Shown here: positions 28,127-36,011 of the stretch, piece by piece
How the letters are laid out: each line of letters starts with the position of its first letter
Position numbering within the stretch: position 1 is the first letter of the stretch
Assembly (NCBI RefSeq): GCF_000785555.1
Contig: NZ_CP009129.1
Coordinates: forward strand, 2,294,001-2,358,000
From: Planococcus sp. PAMC 21323
Lineage (GTDB): Bacteria > Bacillota > Bacilli > Bacillales_A > Planococcaceae
Reading direction: 5' to 3'
DNA length: 64,000 bases
Position numbers and translations under genes: made by a program
Notes under the pieces: generated by a model
Told to the model about the DNA's origin: nothing
Databases searched by the model: none
Seen by the model: the letters and a program-made list of their open reading frames with translations, nothing else

Positions 28127-28498
28127 TTATTCTGCCCTTTGTTCTTCTTGTAGCATACCATCTTCTCTTAAACGGCGTTTAACTTGTAAGTAAGATTTCA
28201 TCTCTTCCAACTCTTCTCCGCTTAAAGGATGATCATCTACTACGAAATTAACCGAATTTAAATCTGCTAGTTGTATAGAGTCAAGTATGTTTGCGTGTTG
28301 ATTGCGTTCTAATAAAAAGTCTACAGTAACGTTAAAATAATCCGCCAGCAATTTTAAATGAGATACGCTCACTTGCTTTTTGCCACTTTCATAACCCCAA
28401 ATTACCGACTTGGCAATTCCTAATTCTGCCGCTAGCTCATCTGTACTCACTTGTCGCTCTTCTCTCAAGTTTTTTATTTGCTTACCTATTTTATCCAT
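28127..28498 (-). CDS. Xre-family transcription regulator
   Basis: A 123-residue protein with an N-terminal helix-turn-helix (residues 7-60): IKNLREERQVSTDELAAELG, then AKSVIWGYESGKKQVS, the recognition segment, and LKLLADYFNVTVDFLL. The C-terminal half is helical and may dimerise, as in SinR/SlrR or phage repressors. An 18-bp inverted repeat lies 45-60 bases upstream and could be its own operator. It is divergent from the SGNH-like gene, which it may control. The start ATG follows GGAGGCG. Confidence 0.88.
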   Translation of the reverse strand: MDKIGKQIKNLREERQVSTDELAAELGIAKSVIWGYESGKKQVSVSHLKLLADYFNVTVDFLLERNQHANILDSIQLADLNSVNFVVDDHPLSGEELEEMKSYLQVKRRLREDGMLQEEQRAE

Positions 28499-28542
28499 TT
28501 AATCGCCTCCTTCGTATTTAAAGCGGTTATAGTTACTATATT

Positions 28543-28560
28543 ACCTATCTGTTGATAGGT
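28543..28560. promoter_or_regulatory. Inverted repeat, likely Xre operator
   Basis: ACCTATCTGTTGATAGGT: two 7-base arms around TGTT, in the divergent region between the Xre gene and the SGNH-like gene. A further half-site (AGATAGG) lies at about 28571. Confidence 0.55.
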
Positions 28561-28691
28561 TTCAAACTACAAGATAGGCTCTTCTAATGAATTAGAAGCT
28601 TAATACCTATAAGTATTCTGAAATTTCAACTAATTTAAGTTTGTTTTGTGGTAATATTGAATTAATGAAGAATGGAAAGGTGGGTATTAAG

Positions 28692-29453
28692 ATGTTAAAA
28701 AAATTGATCTATCTATTAATAATCGCCCTCATATTTATTGTCGTTTCAGGAGAACGAAACTTAAACAACATTCAATTAGGAGAAGAAAATACCTTTCTTA
28801 CTCAAAAAGCCGAATCGCAAACCTTAAGTGGTAGTTTTTCAGAAAAGCTGAAATCTGGTAAGCCTGTGAAAATCGTATTTTTGGGAGACTATGTAACATC
28901 TGCCGATTCGCTACCTGATGGTAGTTTAAATCATATCGCTCTGCTAGAGGATTGGTTTGATGAAGACTATCCTGATCAAGTAACAACGATTAATGCCGGC
29001 ATGAATGCCAATACCACTGCTCATATGAAAGAACGAATCGAAAAAGATGTGATTCGTCACAAACCTGATTTAGTCGTAATTTCAGCCGGTTTAAATGATG
29101 CATTAGGTGCTTGGAAAATTCCAGTAAAAGAGTACACGACCAATTATCAAGCAATTGTCGATACAATCGTTGCTTCAGCTGATAGCGAAGTGCTAATTCG
29201 CACGCCCAATCCAACGACTTCCCCTGAAGAAAACATGATTATGGGACCATATATGAATGCTAGTCGTAAACTGGCTGAACAAGACGAGGTTTATTTATTT
29301 GATTTTTATCAAGTGATGGCAGCCGATGTACATTCCAGAAACATTTCTCAACTAGATTTGATGCAAAACAAATTGCTTCCAAACATTAAAGGTCAAGCTT
29401 ACCTGGCAGAACAATTTAAAACTTATTTGACTTCAGAATTGATTAAACCATAA
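28692..29453 (+). CDS. Exported SGNH/GDSL-hydrolase-like protein, active site altered
   Basis: A 253-residue protein with an N-terminal hydrophobic anchor (residues 2-17). The fold is SGNH hydrolase: VFLGD near residue 58, INAGMNANTT, then VISAGLNDA (block III Asn kept). The nucleophile block reads GDYV where GDS is expected, and the last block reads NKLLPNIKG where DxxHPN is expected, so both serine and histidine are missing. It may be a binding protein and not an esterase. I use ATG 28692 after AAAGGTGGG. A longer frame from 28641 lacks a ribosome site. It is divergent from the Xre gene. Confidence 0.75.
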   Translation: MLKKLIYLLIIALIFIVVSGERNLNNIQLGEENTFLTQKAESQTLSGSFSEKLKSGKPVKIVFLGDYVTSADSLPDGSLNHIALLEDWFDEDYPDQVTTINAGMNANTTAHMKERIEKDVIRHKPDLVVISAGLNDALGAWKIPVKEYTTNYQAIVDTIVASADSEVLIRTPNPTTSPEENMIMGPYMNASRKLAEQDEVYLFDFYQVMAADVHSRNISQLDLMQNKLLPNIKGQAYLAEQFKTYLTSELIKP

Positions 29454-29492
29454 AAAAAGCGTCTCTCGATCAATTGATCGAGAGACGCTTTT
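29453..29492. terminator. Bidirectional terminator, perfect palindrome
   Basis: GCGTCTCTCGATCAA and its exact complement, with A-run and T-run, between convergent genes. Confidence 0.92.
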
Positions 29493-29497
29493 GGTAT

Positions 29498-30472
29498 TTA
29501 CTTTACTAATAGATTTCTTGCTTCTCTAAACTCTTTAATGTGATGATCAAGGATATGACCGTTCTCGATGACTACAGAATTACGAATCATGTCCGTCCAA
29601 TTGCCTTCTACAAAATGATCAACCATTGGCGAAAATCCTTCGCTTAAAACTTTAGTCACCGTGTGCGGGAACATTGCAGGCGTGTTGTCTACAGTGTAAT
29701 GGATAATGCCATCTACTGTATAAACAGGATCATCGATTGTTGATGGACGTGACGTCTCAATTTCCATGTTCGGGTCACAACTTACATCTATAATCATCGC
29801 GCCTTTTTTCAAGCGTTTTAAATCTTCTTTGTAGATGATGCGGTCTGTTCGGGTCGTATCCCACATCACACAGTTTACAAGTACATCGTAATTATGCATA
29901 TTTTTCATGAATAACGACTCTAATTTACGTCCGTAAACATCCACATCTGCACCTAGGCCGTGAAGAATACGAAGTACACCTTTTGTAGTGTGACCGTTTC
30001 CAAGAACCGCCACTTTTGTTTCATACGGCATTTTTCCAGTATATTGATACGCTTGTAAAACGGCAGCTTCACCAGCAACTTCACGGTTGCGGTAAAAGAT
30101 ATAACGACCATCTTCGAACATTTCTTCCCAAGCTACGACAGTATGATCACCTGCAAGAACCGAATCAGTAAATGCGATATCTTGAACTGCGTGAGCCCAC
30201 CCGATCAATAATTTACCAGGTGTCAATTGATCGAAATAATCTGCGTTGCCTAACTTTACATCAACAATTGCATCACATTTCAACACTTCATCGCGCGACA
30301 CGAATTGTGCACCAGACACTTCATATTCTGCATCTGCATAACCAAGTGCTTCGCCATAGCCCACTTCAAAAAACAATTGTTCAATGTTTTTGATATTCGG
30401 CATATCCTTTGGCAAAAGCGCTCTTCTTTTTTCATTGTTTTTATGACTAATTACAAATCCTATCGTGTGAAT
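29498..30472 (-). CDS. N5-(carboxyethyl)ornithine synthase-like dehydrogenase
   Basis: A protein of the alanine dehydrogenase/PNT family. The segment IGFVISHKNNEKRRALLP at the start and the Rossmann part near VAVLGNGHTTKGVLRIL match N5-(carboxyethyl)ornithine synthases, which reductively condense pyruvate with ornithine or lysine. The frame is open to an ATG at 30625, but homology begins only about 50 codons later, and that ATG has no ribosome site. A strong TTGGAGG lies 7 bases before an ATT at 30472, giving 324 residues, close to the family length. I therefore propose an ATT start. A base-calling error or a long leader are alternatives. Confidence 0.75.
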   Translation of the reverse strand: MHTIGFVISHKNNEKRRALLPKDMPNIKNIEQLFFEVGYGEALGYADAEYEVSGAQFVSRDEVLKCDAIVDVKLGNADYFDQLTPGKLLIGWAHAVQDIAFTDSVLAGDHTVVAWEEMFEDGRYIFYRNREVAGEAAVLQAYQYTGKMPYETKVAVLGNGHTTKGVLRILHGLGADVDVYGRKLESLFMKNMHNYDVLVNCVMWDTTRTDRIIYKEDLKRLKKGAMIIDVSCDPNMEIETSRPSTIDDPVYTVDGIIHYTVDNTPAMFPHTVTKVLSEGFSPMVDHFVEGNWTDMIRNSVVIENGHILDHHIKEFREARNLLVK

Positions 30473-30730
30473 AATAAAACCTCCAAGTAATGAAATAATG
30501 TAACGCCTGGTCCGCATATAATAGGCATGTCCTAGAACAGTGACCGCACAACATTCACTAATTGTCTTCGCACGCCTCTTCCGAAAAGCTGACCTACTCT
30601 GAATCATACCATATTTCGGAAGCATTATAAGTACTTTGTAATATGGATCTAAAATAAATATAATACAAGCTCATAGATGTATTATTATTTTATTGTCGCC
30701 ACAAAGAATCTTGCACAAATTAATGAAATA

Positions 30731-30762
30731 AAAAATTCCCAAAACCTGATTGGTTGTGGGAA
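30731..30762 (-). terminator. Terminator of the PLP-enzyme gene
   Basis: TTCCC-AAAACC and GGTT-GGGAA arms, followed on the minus strand by a T-rich run. Confidence 0.7.
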
Positions 30763-30777
30763 GGGTGATAATTAAGT

Positions 30778-31743
30778 TTACGGATTTAATACTATTTGCT
30801 CTTTTTTTAGCATTTTCACTAAGTAAGCCATATCTTCAATGGTATAGCGCTGATCACAAGGCAATGGCAAAATATTGGCAGCGTATTGATATTCAATGCT
30901 ATTTTCTGGGCAATCTTTGAGAACGTTTGGCCATAATAGCGGAATATAAATTTTTTCTTCAGCTAATTTTTTGCGGATATTTGTCCCGTCTTCTACCAAC
31001 AATGGATATGCAAAAGCTCCGTCTGGAATTGTTACTGGCAAAGGATTTTCTGCAGCAAGCTGCTCATTTAAAAAAGCATAATTTTCATTGCGTATTTGGC
31101 GTGCGCGCTCGTAATCTACTGCACCCATTATATTGCTTGTCAATTTCGACATAGTTCGGAGAGGCACCTCAGAAAGACTATCGTTAATAGCAATAAAATC
31201 GCTATAATAATCACTAGCATTTCCTTCCGCACGACCAAGTACATGCACCATACGATCTTTTGAAACATCTTGCTCGAGTTCTTCAGAGAGGACGGCATCG
31301 GTCGTTAAATACGCTCCGTCTGGAACCCCAAAAAACTTGCGACAAGAATAAATAGTATCCACGTCTTCAACTGGTTCTTGAAAGAATGCTTGGCTATGAT
31401 CTAAAATCAACTGGTTGTATCGCTCTTTTAACGCTCGTGTTTTTTCTTCCGTAATTTGGCCATATAAATTTACGACATATAAGTACTCACCTTGCTTTAA
31501 CTGCTTGTCAAAAATTGGATGGAACTGTGAATCTACATAATAGTATTCGTATTGGTATCCATGATTATCTAGCAATATACTGATACAGTCACATAAATAA
31601 TAAGGAATGTGAATTTTTTTAATTTGACGTGCTTTTAATAAATACAACAATGCGTTACTGCCGCTATTAAGGGCAAGTAAATCACCGTAAAACTCTTTTC
31701 GAATCAATTCTTCTAAACCAAAATATCCACCTATTTCTTTCAT
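30778..31743 (-). CDS. DegT/DnrJ-like PLP-dependent enzyme
   Basis: A 321-residue protein with a fold-type I aminotransferase pattern: ALNSGSNALLYLLKA at residues 25-39, IHIPYYLCDCI, ILDHSQAFF (cofactor Asp) and SCRKFFGVPDGAYL with the likely Schiff-base lysine. It is shorter and more distant than VioA. It probably acts on a nucleotide sugar or another glycan precursor. ATG 31743 follows AAGGGGGATC. An in-frame ATG at 31770 lies ahead of that site. It is downstream of a decayed FemAB-like gene in what was one operon. The promoter before the pseudogene may still drive it. Confidence 0.72.
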   Translation of the reverse strand: MKEIGGYFGLEELIRKEFYGDLLALNSGSNALLYLLKARQIKKIHIPYYLCDCISILLDNHGYQYEYYYVDSQFHPIFDKQLKQGEYLYVVNLYGQITEEKTRALKERYNQLILDHSQAFFQEPVEDVDTIYSCRKFFGVPDGAYLTTDAVLSEELEQDVSKDRMVHVLGRAEGNASDYYSDFIAINDSLSEVPLRTMSKLTSNIMGAVDYERARQIRNENYAFLNEQLAAENPLPVTIPDGAFAYPLLVEDGTNIRKKLAEEKIYIPLLWPNVLKDCPENSIEYQYAANILPLPCDQRYTIEDMAYLVKMLKKEQIVLNP

Positions 31744-31789
31744 ATTGGATCCCCCTTCCACCACGTACATTTTGGTTACCTGTATTTAT

Positions 31790-31870
31790 GCTGCCTTCCG
31801 TATCTCAAGCAACGATTTCTGAATCCCATCATAATTCTCCTCACCTTATCGCCATTAAATCGTGCCTCGC
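31790..31870 (-). pseudogene. Short relic of a further gene
   Basis: Two protein-like stretches in different frames (RFNGDKV, then YDGIQKSLLEIRKAA and a stop) lie between the FemAB-like pseudogene and the PLP gene. They look like the end of a lost gene with a frameshift. The parent family is not recognised. Confidence 0.3.
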
Positions 31871-31873
31871 AAA

Positions 31874-32343
31874 TTACCCTCGGTATAATAGGAAATATCC
31901 CGGCATTTTAATGCCGTCGTTTTGACGCTTTGCTTCGACCAATTGAGCAGAAGCTTGCTGATTATGAATTTTTTTCCCCATTAACAGTTCGAGCGGTTCA
32001 TCTTTTGTGAAGTTTCGCTTAAAGCAGTAGAGATTCTCATTGGGAGCACCCCCAAGTTGAACTTCCTTCTGGCCATGCTCTACTGCCAAGCGGCAAAGCT
32101 CGTATATGATGGGACTATTACCCGACAGGATGTGGGTCGCTAAAACCATAAGGTGTGATAATATCATAATATCGTTTTCCCTCTACCTGTACTGGAGTTG
32201 GACAAACGATAAATTGATAATAAATACGGCCCAATTCATTGTTTTTTCAAAAAGATGCACTTTACCATCTTGCTCTTTCGTTCCGAAAAACTGCCTCAAT
32301 TCTGGCAATAAGTAAATATCTGGCAATAAAGACTCCGTACTCT
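31874..32343 (-). pseudogene. Decayed FemAB-like transferase gene
   Basis: Read from the right, the minus strand first encodes YLLPELRQFF and GKVHLFEK. After a one-base frameshift it encodes GRIYYQFIV and YYDIITPYGFSDP, the N-terminal part of a FemAB-like protein. It then jumps, with another frame change, to HILSGNSPIIYELC and LYCFKRNF, the C-terminal part ending LLYRG. The middle third of the protein (roughly 100-170 residues compared with the paralogues at 16250 and 20817) is gone. So this is a deletion plus a frameshift. No start codon with a ribosome site is left. Confidence 0.75.
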
Positions 32344-32427
32344 TCTATCCCTTAGAAAACCTCTTTTTTAATGAAAATTCTTCCAGTAATCCACTCTATT
32401 TATCTAGTTATTTCGGAATCTGTATTC

Positions 32428-32466
32428 ATTTTACCATTCTATTGACTAATTATACAGATAATTGTG
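32428..32466 (-). promoter_or_regulatory. Promoter upstream of the FemAB-like pseudogene, shared element
   Basis: Extended -10 (TGG then TAAAAT) at 32428-32436 and TATCTGTATAATTAGTC at 32444-32461 in the sense direction. The TCT to -10 distance is 25 bases, as at fcl and wzx. The promoter seems kept while its first gene has decayed. Confidence 0.5.
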
Positions 32467-32489
32467 AAAACTTTTTTAACATATATATT

Positions 32490-32520
32490 AAAAAACGCTA
32501 CCTCATTTGGTAGCGTCTTT
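32490..32520 (-). terminator. Terminator of the ABC-ATPase operon
   Basis: ACGCTACC and GGTAGCGT around a 6-base loop, flanked by A- and T-runs. Confidence 0.85.
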
Positions 32521-32546
32521 GAAGAGAGAATTTCATTTTGTTCACA

Positions 32547-33335
32547 TTACAGAGCTTTTTTCGACAACAATGGTCGCTCATTATTCCAAACAATTGTTAC
32601 TGGCATGCCGAAAAACTTAGAAAGCTGCTCGCTGTTGATTAATTTTTCTGTATCCCCAGCCGCAAAAACTTTTCCATCTTTTAGCAACAAGGTTTTATTA
32701 AACTCGGGCAAAATTTCTTCAATATGATGCGTGACATAAATAATTGTTGGTCCGCCTGGCTTTTCAGCTATAATGGCAATCGATTCAAGCAGTTCTTCGC
32801 GGGCAATAAAGTCGAGTCCTGATGTGGGTTCATCCAGAATGAGTAATGCCGGGTCTGCCATTAATGCGCGTCCTATTAACACGCGTTGTTTTTCGCCTTG
32901 CGACAAAGTATGGTAGTTCCGATTGGCGTATTCAAGACAACCAAGTTCGCGAAGAATCTCAACGCCTTTTTGATCAATTTCTTCAGTAGTTTCTTGATGC
33001 AAACCGAGAGAAGCATAAGCTCCGCTCAATACCACTTCATATGCATTGTCCTGCGGCGGCAGTTTTTGCTGAATTGATGACGACACAAAACCAATTTGGC
33101 TTCGTAGCTTCTCCGCTAAATATGTTTTGCCAAACTCCATGCCGAGTACCGTTACCTTTCCTGTTGTCGGGAAAAAGTAAGCATTGATCAAACTGAGCAA
33201 CGAGGTTTTTCCCGCTCCGTTCAAGCCGTACAATACCCAATGCTCTCCTTTTCGAACTTGCCAATCGACGCCGTCTAGTAACATTTTGTCGTCTCTTCTA
33301 CGTGTAACACCTTCAAGTTCTAAAATCATTGTCAT
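32547..33335 (-). CDS. ABC transporter ATP-binding protein (YlmA-like)
   Basis: A 262-residue ATPase. Walker A is YGLNGAGKTSLL near residue 38, the signature is LSQGEKQRVLIGRAL, Walker B is LLILDEPTSGLDF and the switch histidine is in YVTHHIEEI. It resembles YlmA/ModF-type orphan ATPases, and no membrane partner is encoded next to it. Its ATG overlaps the stop of the protease-nuclease gene by four bases (ATGA), so the two are translationally coupled. The link to that unusual protein is unexplained. Confidence 0.9.
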   Translation of the reverse strand: MTMILELEGVTRRRDDKMLLDGVDWQVRKGEHWVLYGLNGAGKTSLLSLINAYFFPTTGKVTVLGMEFGKTYLAEKLRSQIGFVSSSIQQKLPPQDNAYEVVLSGAYASLGLHQETTEEIDQKGVEILRELGCLEYANRNYHTLSQGEKQRVLIGRALMADPALLILDEPTSGLDFIAREELLESIAIIAEKPGGPTIIYVTHHIEEILPEFNKTLLLKDGKVFAAGDTEKLINSEQLSKFFGMPVTIVWNNERPLLSKKAL

Positions 33336-35068
33336 ATGGATATATCTCCTGCCTTTTTAACTCGCGTAACTTGCCCTTCTGCTAATGGATCAGCTTGTCT
33401 TAATTCACCAAAATCAAGACCGGTTAGCTCTTCTATTTTTGTGACTGGCACTTGATAAGTTTCAAACTGACCGTAAACAAATTCTAAGTCGCCTTCAATC
33501 AAGTTTTCTTGTGTTTGCAAATAAGCGGTCGCTGACAATTCCGTCCCGTCTTTTACCATGACCGCGACTTTCCAAAACTGATTTGGAATTTGCGCATCTC
33601 GGTAATTCCGGTCAGTGTCTCGAAAAACCGGTCCTGTGAATATCGAAACTTTCATATCGTATTCGCGTGCGTTATCAAGCAAATAATCTTCTAAGTCGAG
33701 CCACACTTTTTGATTGAAGTTTTTATGCTGCGGCGAACTATTGGTGAAATGGAATGTATGCTCATTGGCTTTTACCGCATCAATGCCCCAGTTGGGATCA
33801 CGACGTCGCACGAGATGACCGCGGTCAATATCATTCGACTTGTAAAACTCATTGCCCAGTTGGTAGGCTTTATCAATCCGCGGATCAAAATACCAACGGT
33901 CGTTTTTCCGTTTAACATCCACCAGTTGATCGCCATCTATGTTTACTGCCGTGAAAAAAGCAAGACGACGCGACTTACTCATTGCGACTGAAAAATGAGT
34001 GTAGTCGAGCACCTCTTTTCCTTCATTAGTTGCCGCTACATCTTTTTTCATTTCAGTATCTAGCTGTGGCAATGGCACAATAAATTCTTTGCCTAAAAAT
34101 TTATCGTTATATCCTGTTGCTTCTGCATACCAATCCGCGTCCAATACCCCTACTTCCATCGGTGCTGTTGTTGATCCGGGCATTACAACCGACAGTAAAT
34201 AATCGAGCATTTTGCGTGCTTGTTCTGTTTCTAAGCTACTGCGTTTTTCACTAAGATGCTGAATGATTGAGCTAATGCGAATGCCTTCATTAGCAATCCA
34301 TTTATTAGGATCAGTCGGATCTGGCACACCGGCATGATGTAGGGAAACGACCATCCATTGATCATTGAAAACAGGTGAACCTGAGGAACCCGGCTCGGTA
34401 TCACTAACATAATGAACATAATCAGAAGAGATAAATTTGATTTCGTTTTCCCGAATGGTAATGGCTTTTGGTCCACCTTTAGGATGTTGGATGATGGTAA
34501 CATATTCACCCTCCAAAATTTTCCCGGGCTTTGGCAAGAGCGGCAAATAACCAAAAGTCGCGAGCGGTACTGCATTCGCATTATGAGGCTCTATTGCGAC
34601 TAAGGTGAAATCGAGGGCTTCATCGGTCATAAATAACAGCTCCGGGTCTAAGCGGAAACTAATGATGTCACGCGGCTTGAAATGTACATCGTCTTCATAA
34701 TTAAACTCAGCCACCGCATACATCGCGGCTTCAGTTGTTTCTAGTACATGATTATTCGTGAGCAATAAATTGGGACCTACAAGAAATCCGGTGCCGTAAC
34801 CTTCAAGTTGCCCATTTTTTCCACGAATTGAAATGCGACAAACTGCTTGGCTGACATCAAGCCCCGCCTGCAAATGCGCAATCGGAAACAAATCACTTTT
34901 GTTGATAATTCGTTCGATCGCCAAATTATCGTGGTGATTGATAATACTCGACCGCGTCATCATTTTTTCTTCTGTAGCCGCTGTATATTTCTCTGCTTTA
35001 TGTTCTTTATCAAATTTTAAATACCGCTGCAAAGCGGCTTGTTGTATCTTTTCCATTTTTTCGACCAT
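33332..35068 (-). CDS. Trypsin-like protease fused to DNA/RNA non-specific endonuclease
   Basis: A 578-residue protein with no signal peptide. Residues about 65-275 form a V8/trypsin-like protease with H107 (TNNHVL), D153 (ALDFTL) and S229 in GSSGSP. Residues about 315-560 form an Endonuclease_NS (NucA/Serratia type) domain with DRGH at 415-418 (H418 as general base) and FTNSSPQHKNFN at 441-452 as metal-binding asparagine region. Residues 1-60 are charged and helical. Both active sites look intact. A cytoplasmic protease-nuclease could be a self-processed, damage- or phage-triggered effector, but that is inference. It shares an operon with the ABC ATPase. ATG 35068 follows AAAGGGG. Confidence 0.85.
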   Translation of the reverse strand: MVEKMEKIQQAALQRYLKFDKEHKAEKYTAATEEKMMTRSSIINHHDNLAIERIINKSDLFPIAHLQAGLDVSQAVCRISIRGKNGQLEGYGTGFLVGPNLLLTNNHVLETTEAAMYAVAEFNYEDDVHFKPRDIISFRLDPELLFMTDEALDFTLVAIEPHNANAVPLATFGYLPLLPKPGKILEGEYVTIIQHPKGGPKAITIRENEIKFISSDYVHYVSDTEPGSSGSPVFNDQWMVVSLHHAGVPDPTDPNKWIANEGIRISSIIQHLSEKRSSLETEQARKMLDYLLSVVMPGSTTAPMEVGVLDADWYAEATGYNDKFLGKEFIVPLPQLDTEMKKDVAATNEGKEVLDYTHFSVAMSKSRRLAFFTAVNIDGDQLVDVKRKNDRWYFDPRIDKAYQLGNEFYKSNDIDRGHLVRRRDPNWGIDAVKANEHTFHFTNSSPQHKNFNQKVWLDLEDYLLDNAREYDMKVSIFTGPVFRDTDRNYRDAQIPNQFWKVAVMVKDGTELSATAYLQTQENLIEGDLEFVYGQFETYQVPVTKIEELTGLDFGELRQADPLAEGQVTRVKKAGDISI

Positions 35069-35180
35069 TTGAGCCAGCCCCTTTAAGTGGTTGAGTTTTG
35101 GTCTTACTTGGTCATATTTTCATTCTAAAAATTAAATATTCTAATTATTAACTTCAATAAAAGTTTATCATAACTGAACA

Positions 35181-35219
35181 AAGAAAACTCATTCCTAGGT
35201 ATGGAATGAGTTTTCTTTT
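35181..35219 (-). terminator. Terminator of the 79-residue acidic protein gene
   Basis: AAGAAAACTCATTCC and its complement around a 7-base loop. Confidence 0.88.
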
Positions 35220-35228
35220 GAGTTAAGC

Positions 35229-35468
35229 TTATTTATCTTTCATAAGTTTCTTTTCGCCGGTTTCCGGATCACGCACTACTTTGTCTTCAGTTGGAACGTA
35301 GTCTGTGCCCTCATCAGCGGTTTCATGGGCCTTAGCTTCTGTCGGAGATTCCCATCCTTCATCACTACCACCCAATACTTCACTAATTTGCTCAACCATT
35401 TTATCTACTGTTGAATCGTTTTCTTCTTTTTGACGTTCGGTGTTCTTACCTTGTGAGTTGTTTGTCAT
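35229..35468 (-). CDS. Small acidic hydrophilic protein, unknown function
   Basis: A 79-residue protein rich in Glu, Asp, Lys and Thr with no membrane segment. A short amphipathic stretch (VDKMVEQISEVLGG) is followed by a disordered tail with a DYVPTEDKVVRDPETGEKK pattern. I do not recognise a family. ATG 35468 follows GGAGGG. A TTG at 35483 would overlap this site. It has its own terminator. A stress-related small protein is conceivable, but nothing in the sequence proves it. Confidence 0.6.
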   Translation of the reverse strand: MTNNSQGKNTERQKEENDSTVDKMVEQISEVLGGSDEGWESPTEAKAHETADEGTDYVPTEDKVVRDPETGEKKLMKDK

Positions 35469-35612
35469 TTGGCATCCCTCCAAGAGTTTTATTGTTTTAG
35501 TTTACCCCTTGTGTTGGAGAATAATCATTATTTTGTGAGCTGGTTTGGGTGCGCTGTGTTTGTGGCGCACGGGTTTGGGCATATTGGGGTTGGGGGTTGG
35601 GGGTTGGGTCGC

Positions 35613-35921
35613 GGACAGTATTTTCGTGATTTGGACAGTATTCGAGTGGATTCGGACAGTATCTCCAGATTTTTCCACTCACACAGATCAAAACCTTTTA
35701 ATACCCAAGACCAGGAAAGCGCAAGAGCGCGCTTTCCGCTCCGGACAGTATTTTTTTGAATTGGACAGTATTTGAGTGGATTCCGACAGTATTCATCCCG
35801 ATTTGGACAGTATTCCACAAAATTCGGATAGTATTACCAGATTATCCCACTCACAAAGATCAAAACCTCTGAATACTCAAGACCAGGAAATCGCGAAACC
35901 GCGCTTTCCGCTTAAGATCTA
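35613..35921. repeat. 21-bp periodic array, word GGACAGTATT, with two palindrome modules
   Basis: Words close to GGACAGTATT start at 35613, 35633, 35654, then 35743, 35763, 35784, 35805 and 35826 (steps 20, 21 and 20, 21, 21, 21). Each run ends in the same roughly 70-base module: CACTCACA, AGATCAAAACCT, CAAGACCAGGAAA, then a palindrome-like GCGC...GCGCTTTCCGCT. So a word-run plus module unit is duplicated in tandem. It fills the divergent gap between the 79-residue gene and the aldo/keto reductase gene. No gene was seen in it. Confidence 0.85.
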
Positions 35922-36011
35922 GCCCCTTCAAGTCAAAAGAGTTCTTATTTTCAGTAAACTTAGGGTAAACTAATAGTTGAAATGACTATACATAAAAAGG
36001 GGCTATGCAAA

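Noticed and set aside
30473-30625. Extended N-terminus of the carboxyethyl-ornithine-synthase-like protein from ATG 30625
   Set aside because: The 51 extra residues are basic, have no family match by eye and no ribosome site. They are better read as leader DNA.
1-32500. Insertion sequences or a genomic island border with tRNA or att sites
   Set aside because: No transposase, integrase, tRNA gene or terminal repeat was found, although the content is accessory-like.
35497-35818. Several overlapping reading frames on both strands (60-96 codons)
   Set aside because: They come from the stop-poor GGACAGTATT repeats. Their peptides are simple repeats of the word, and no ribosome sites are present.
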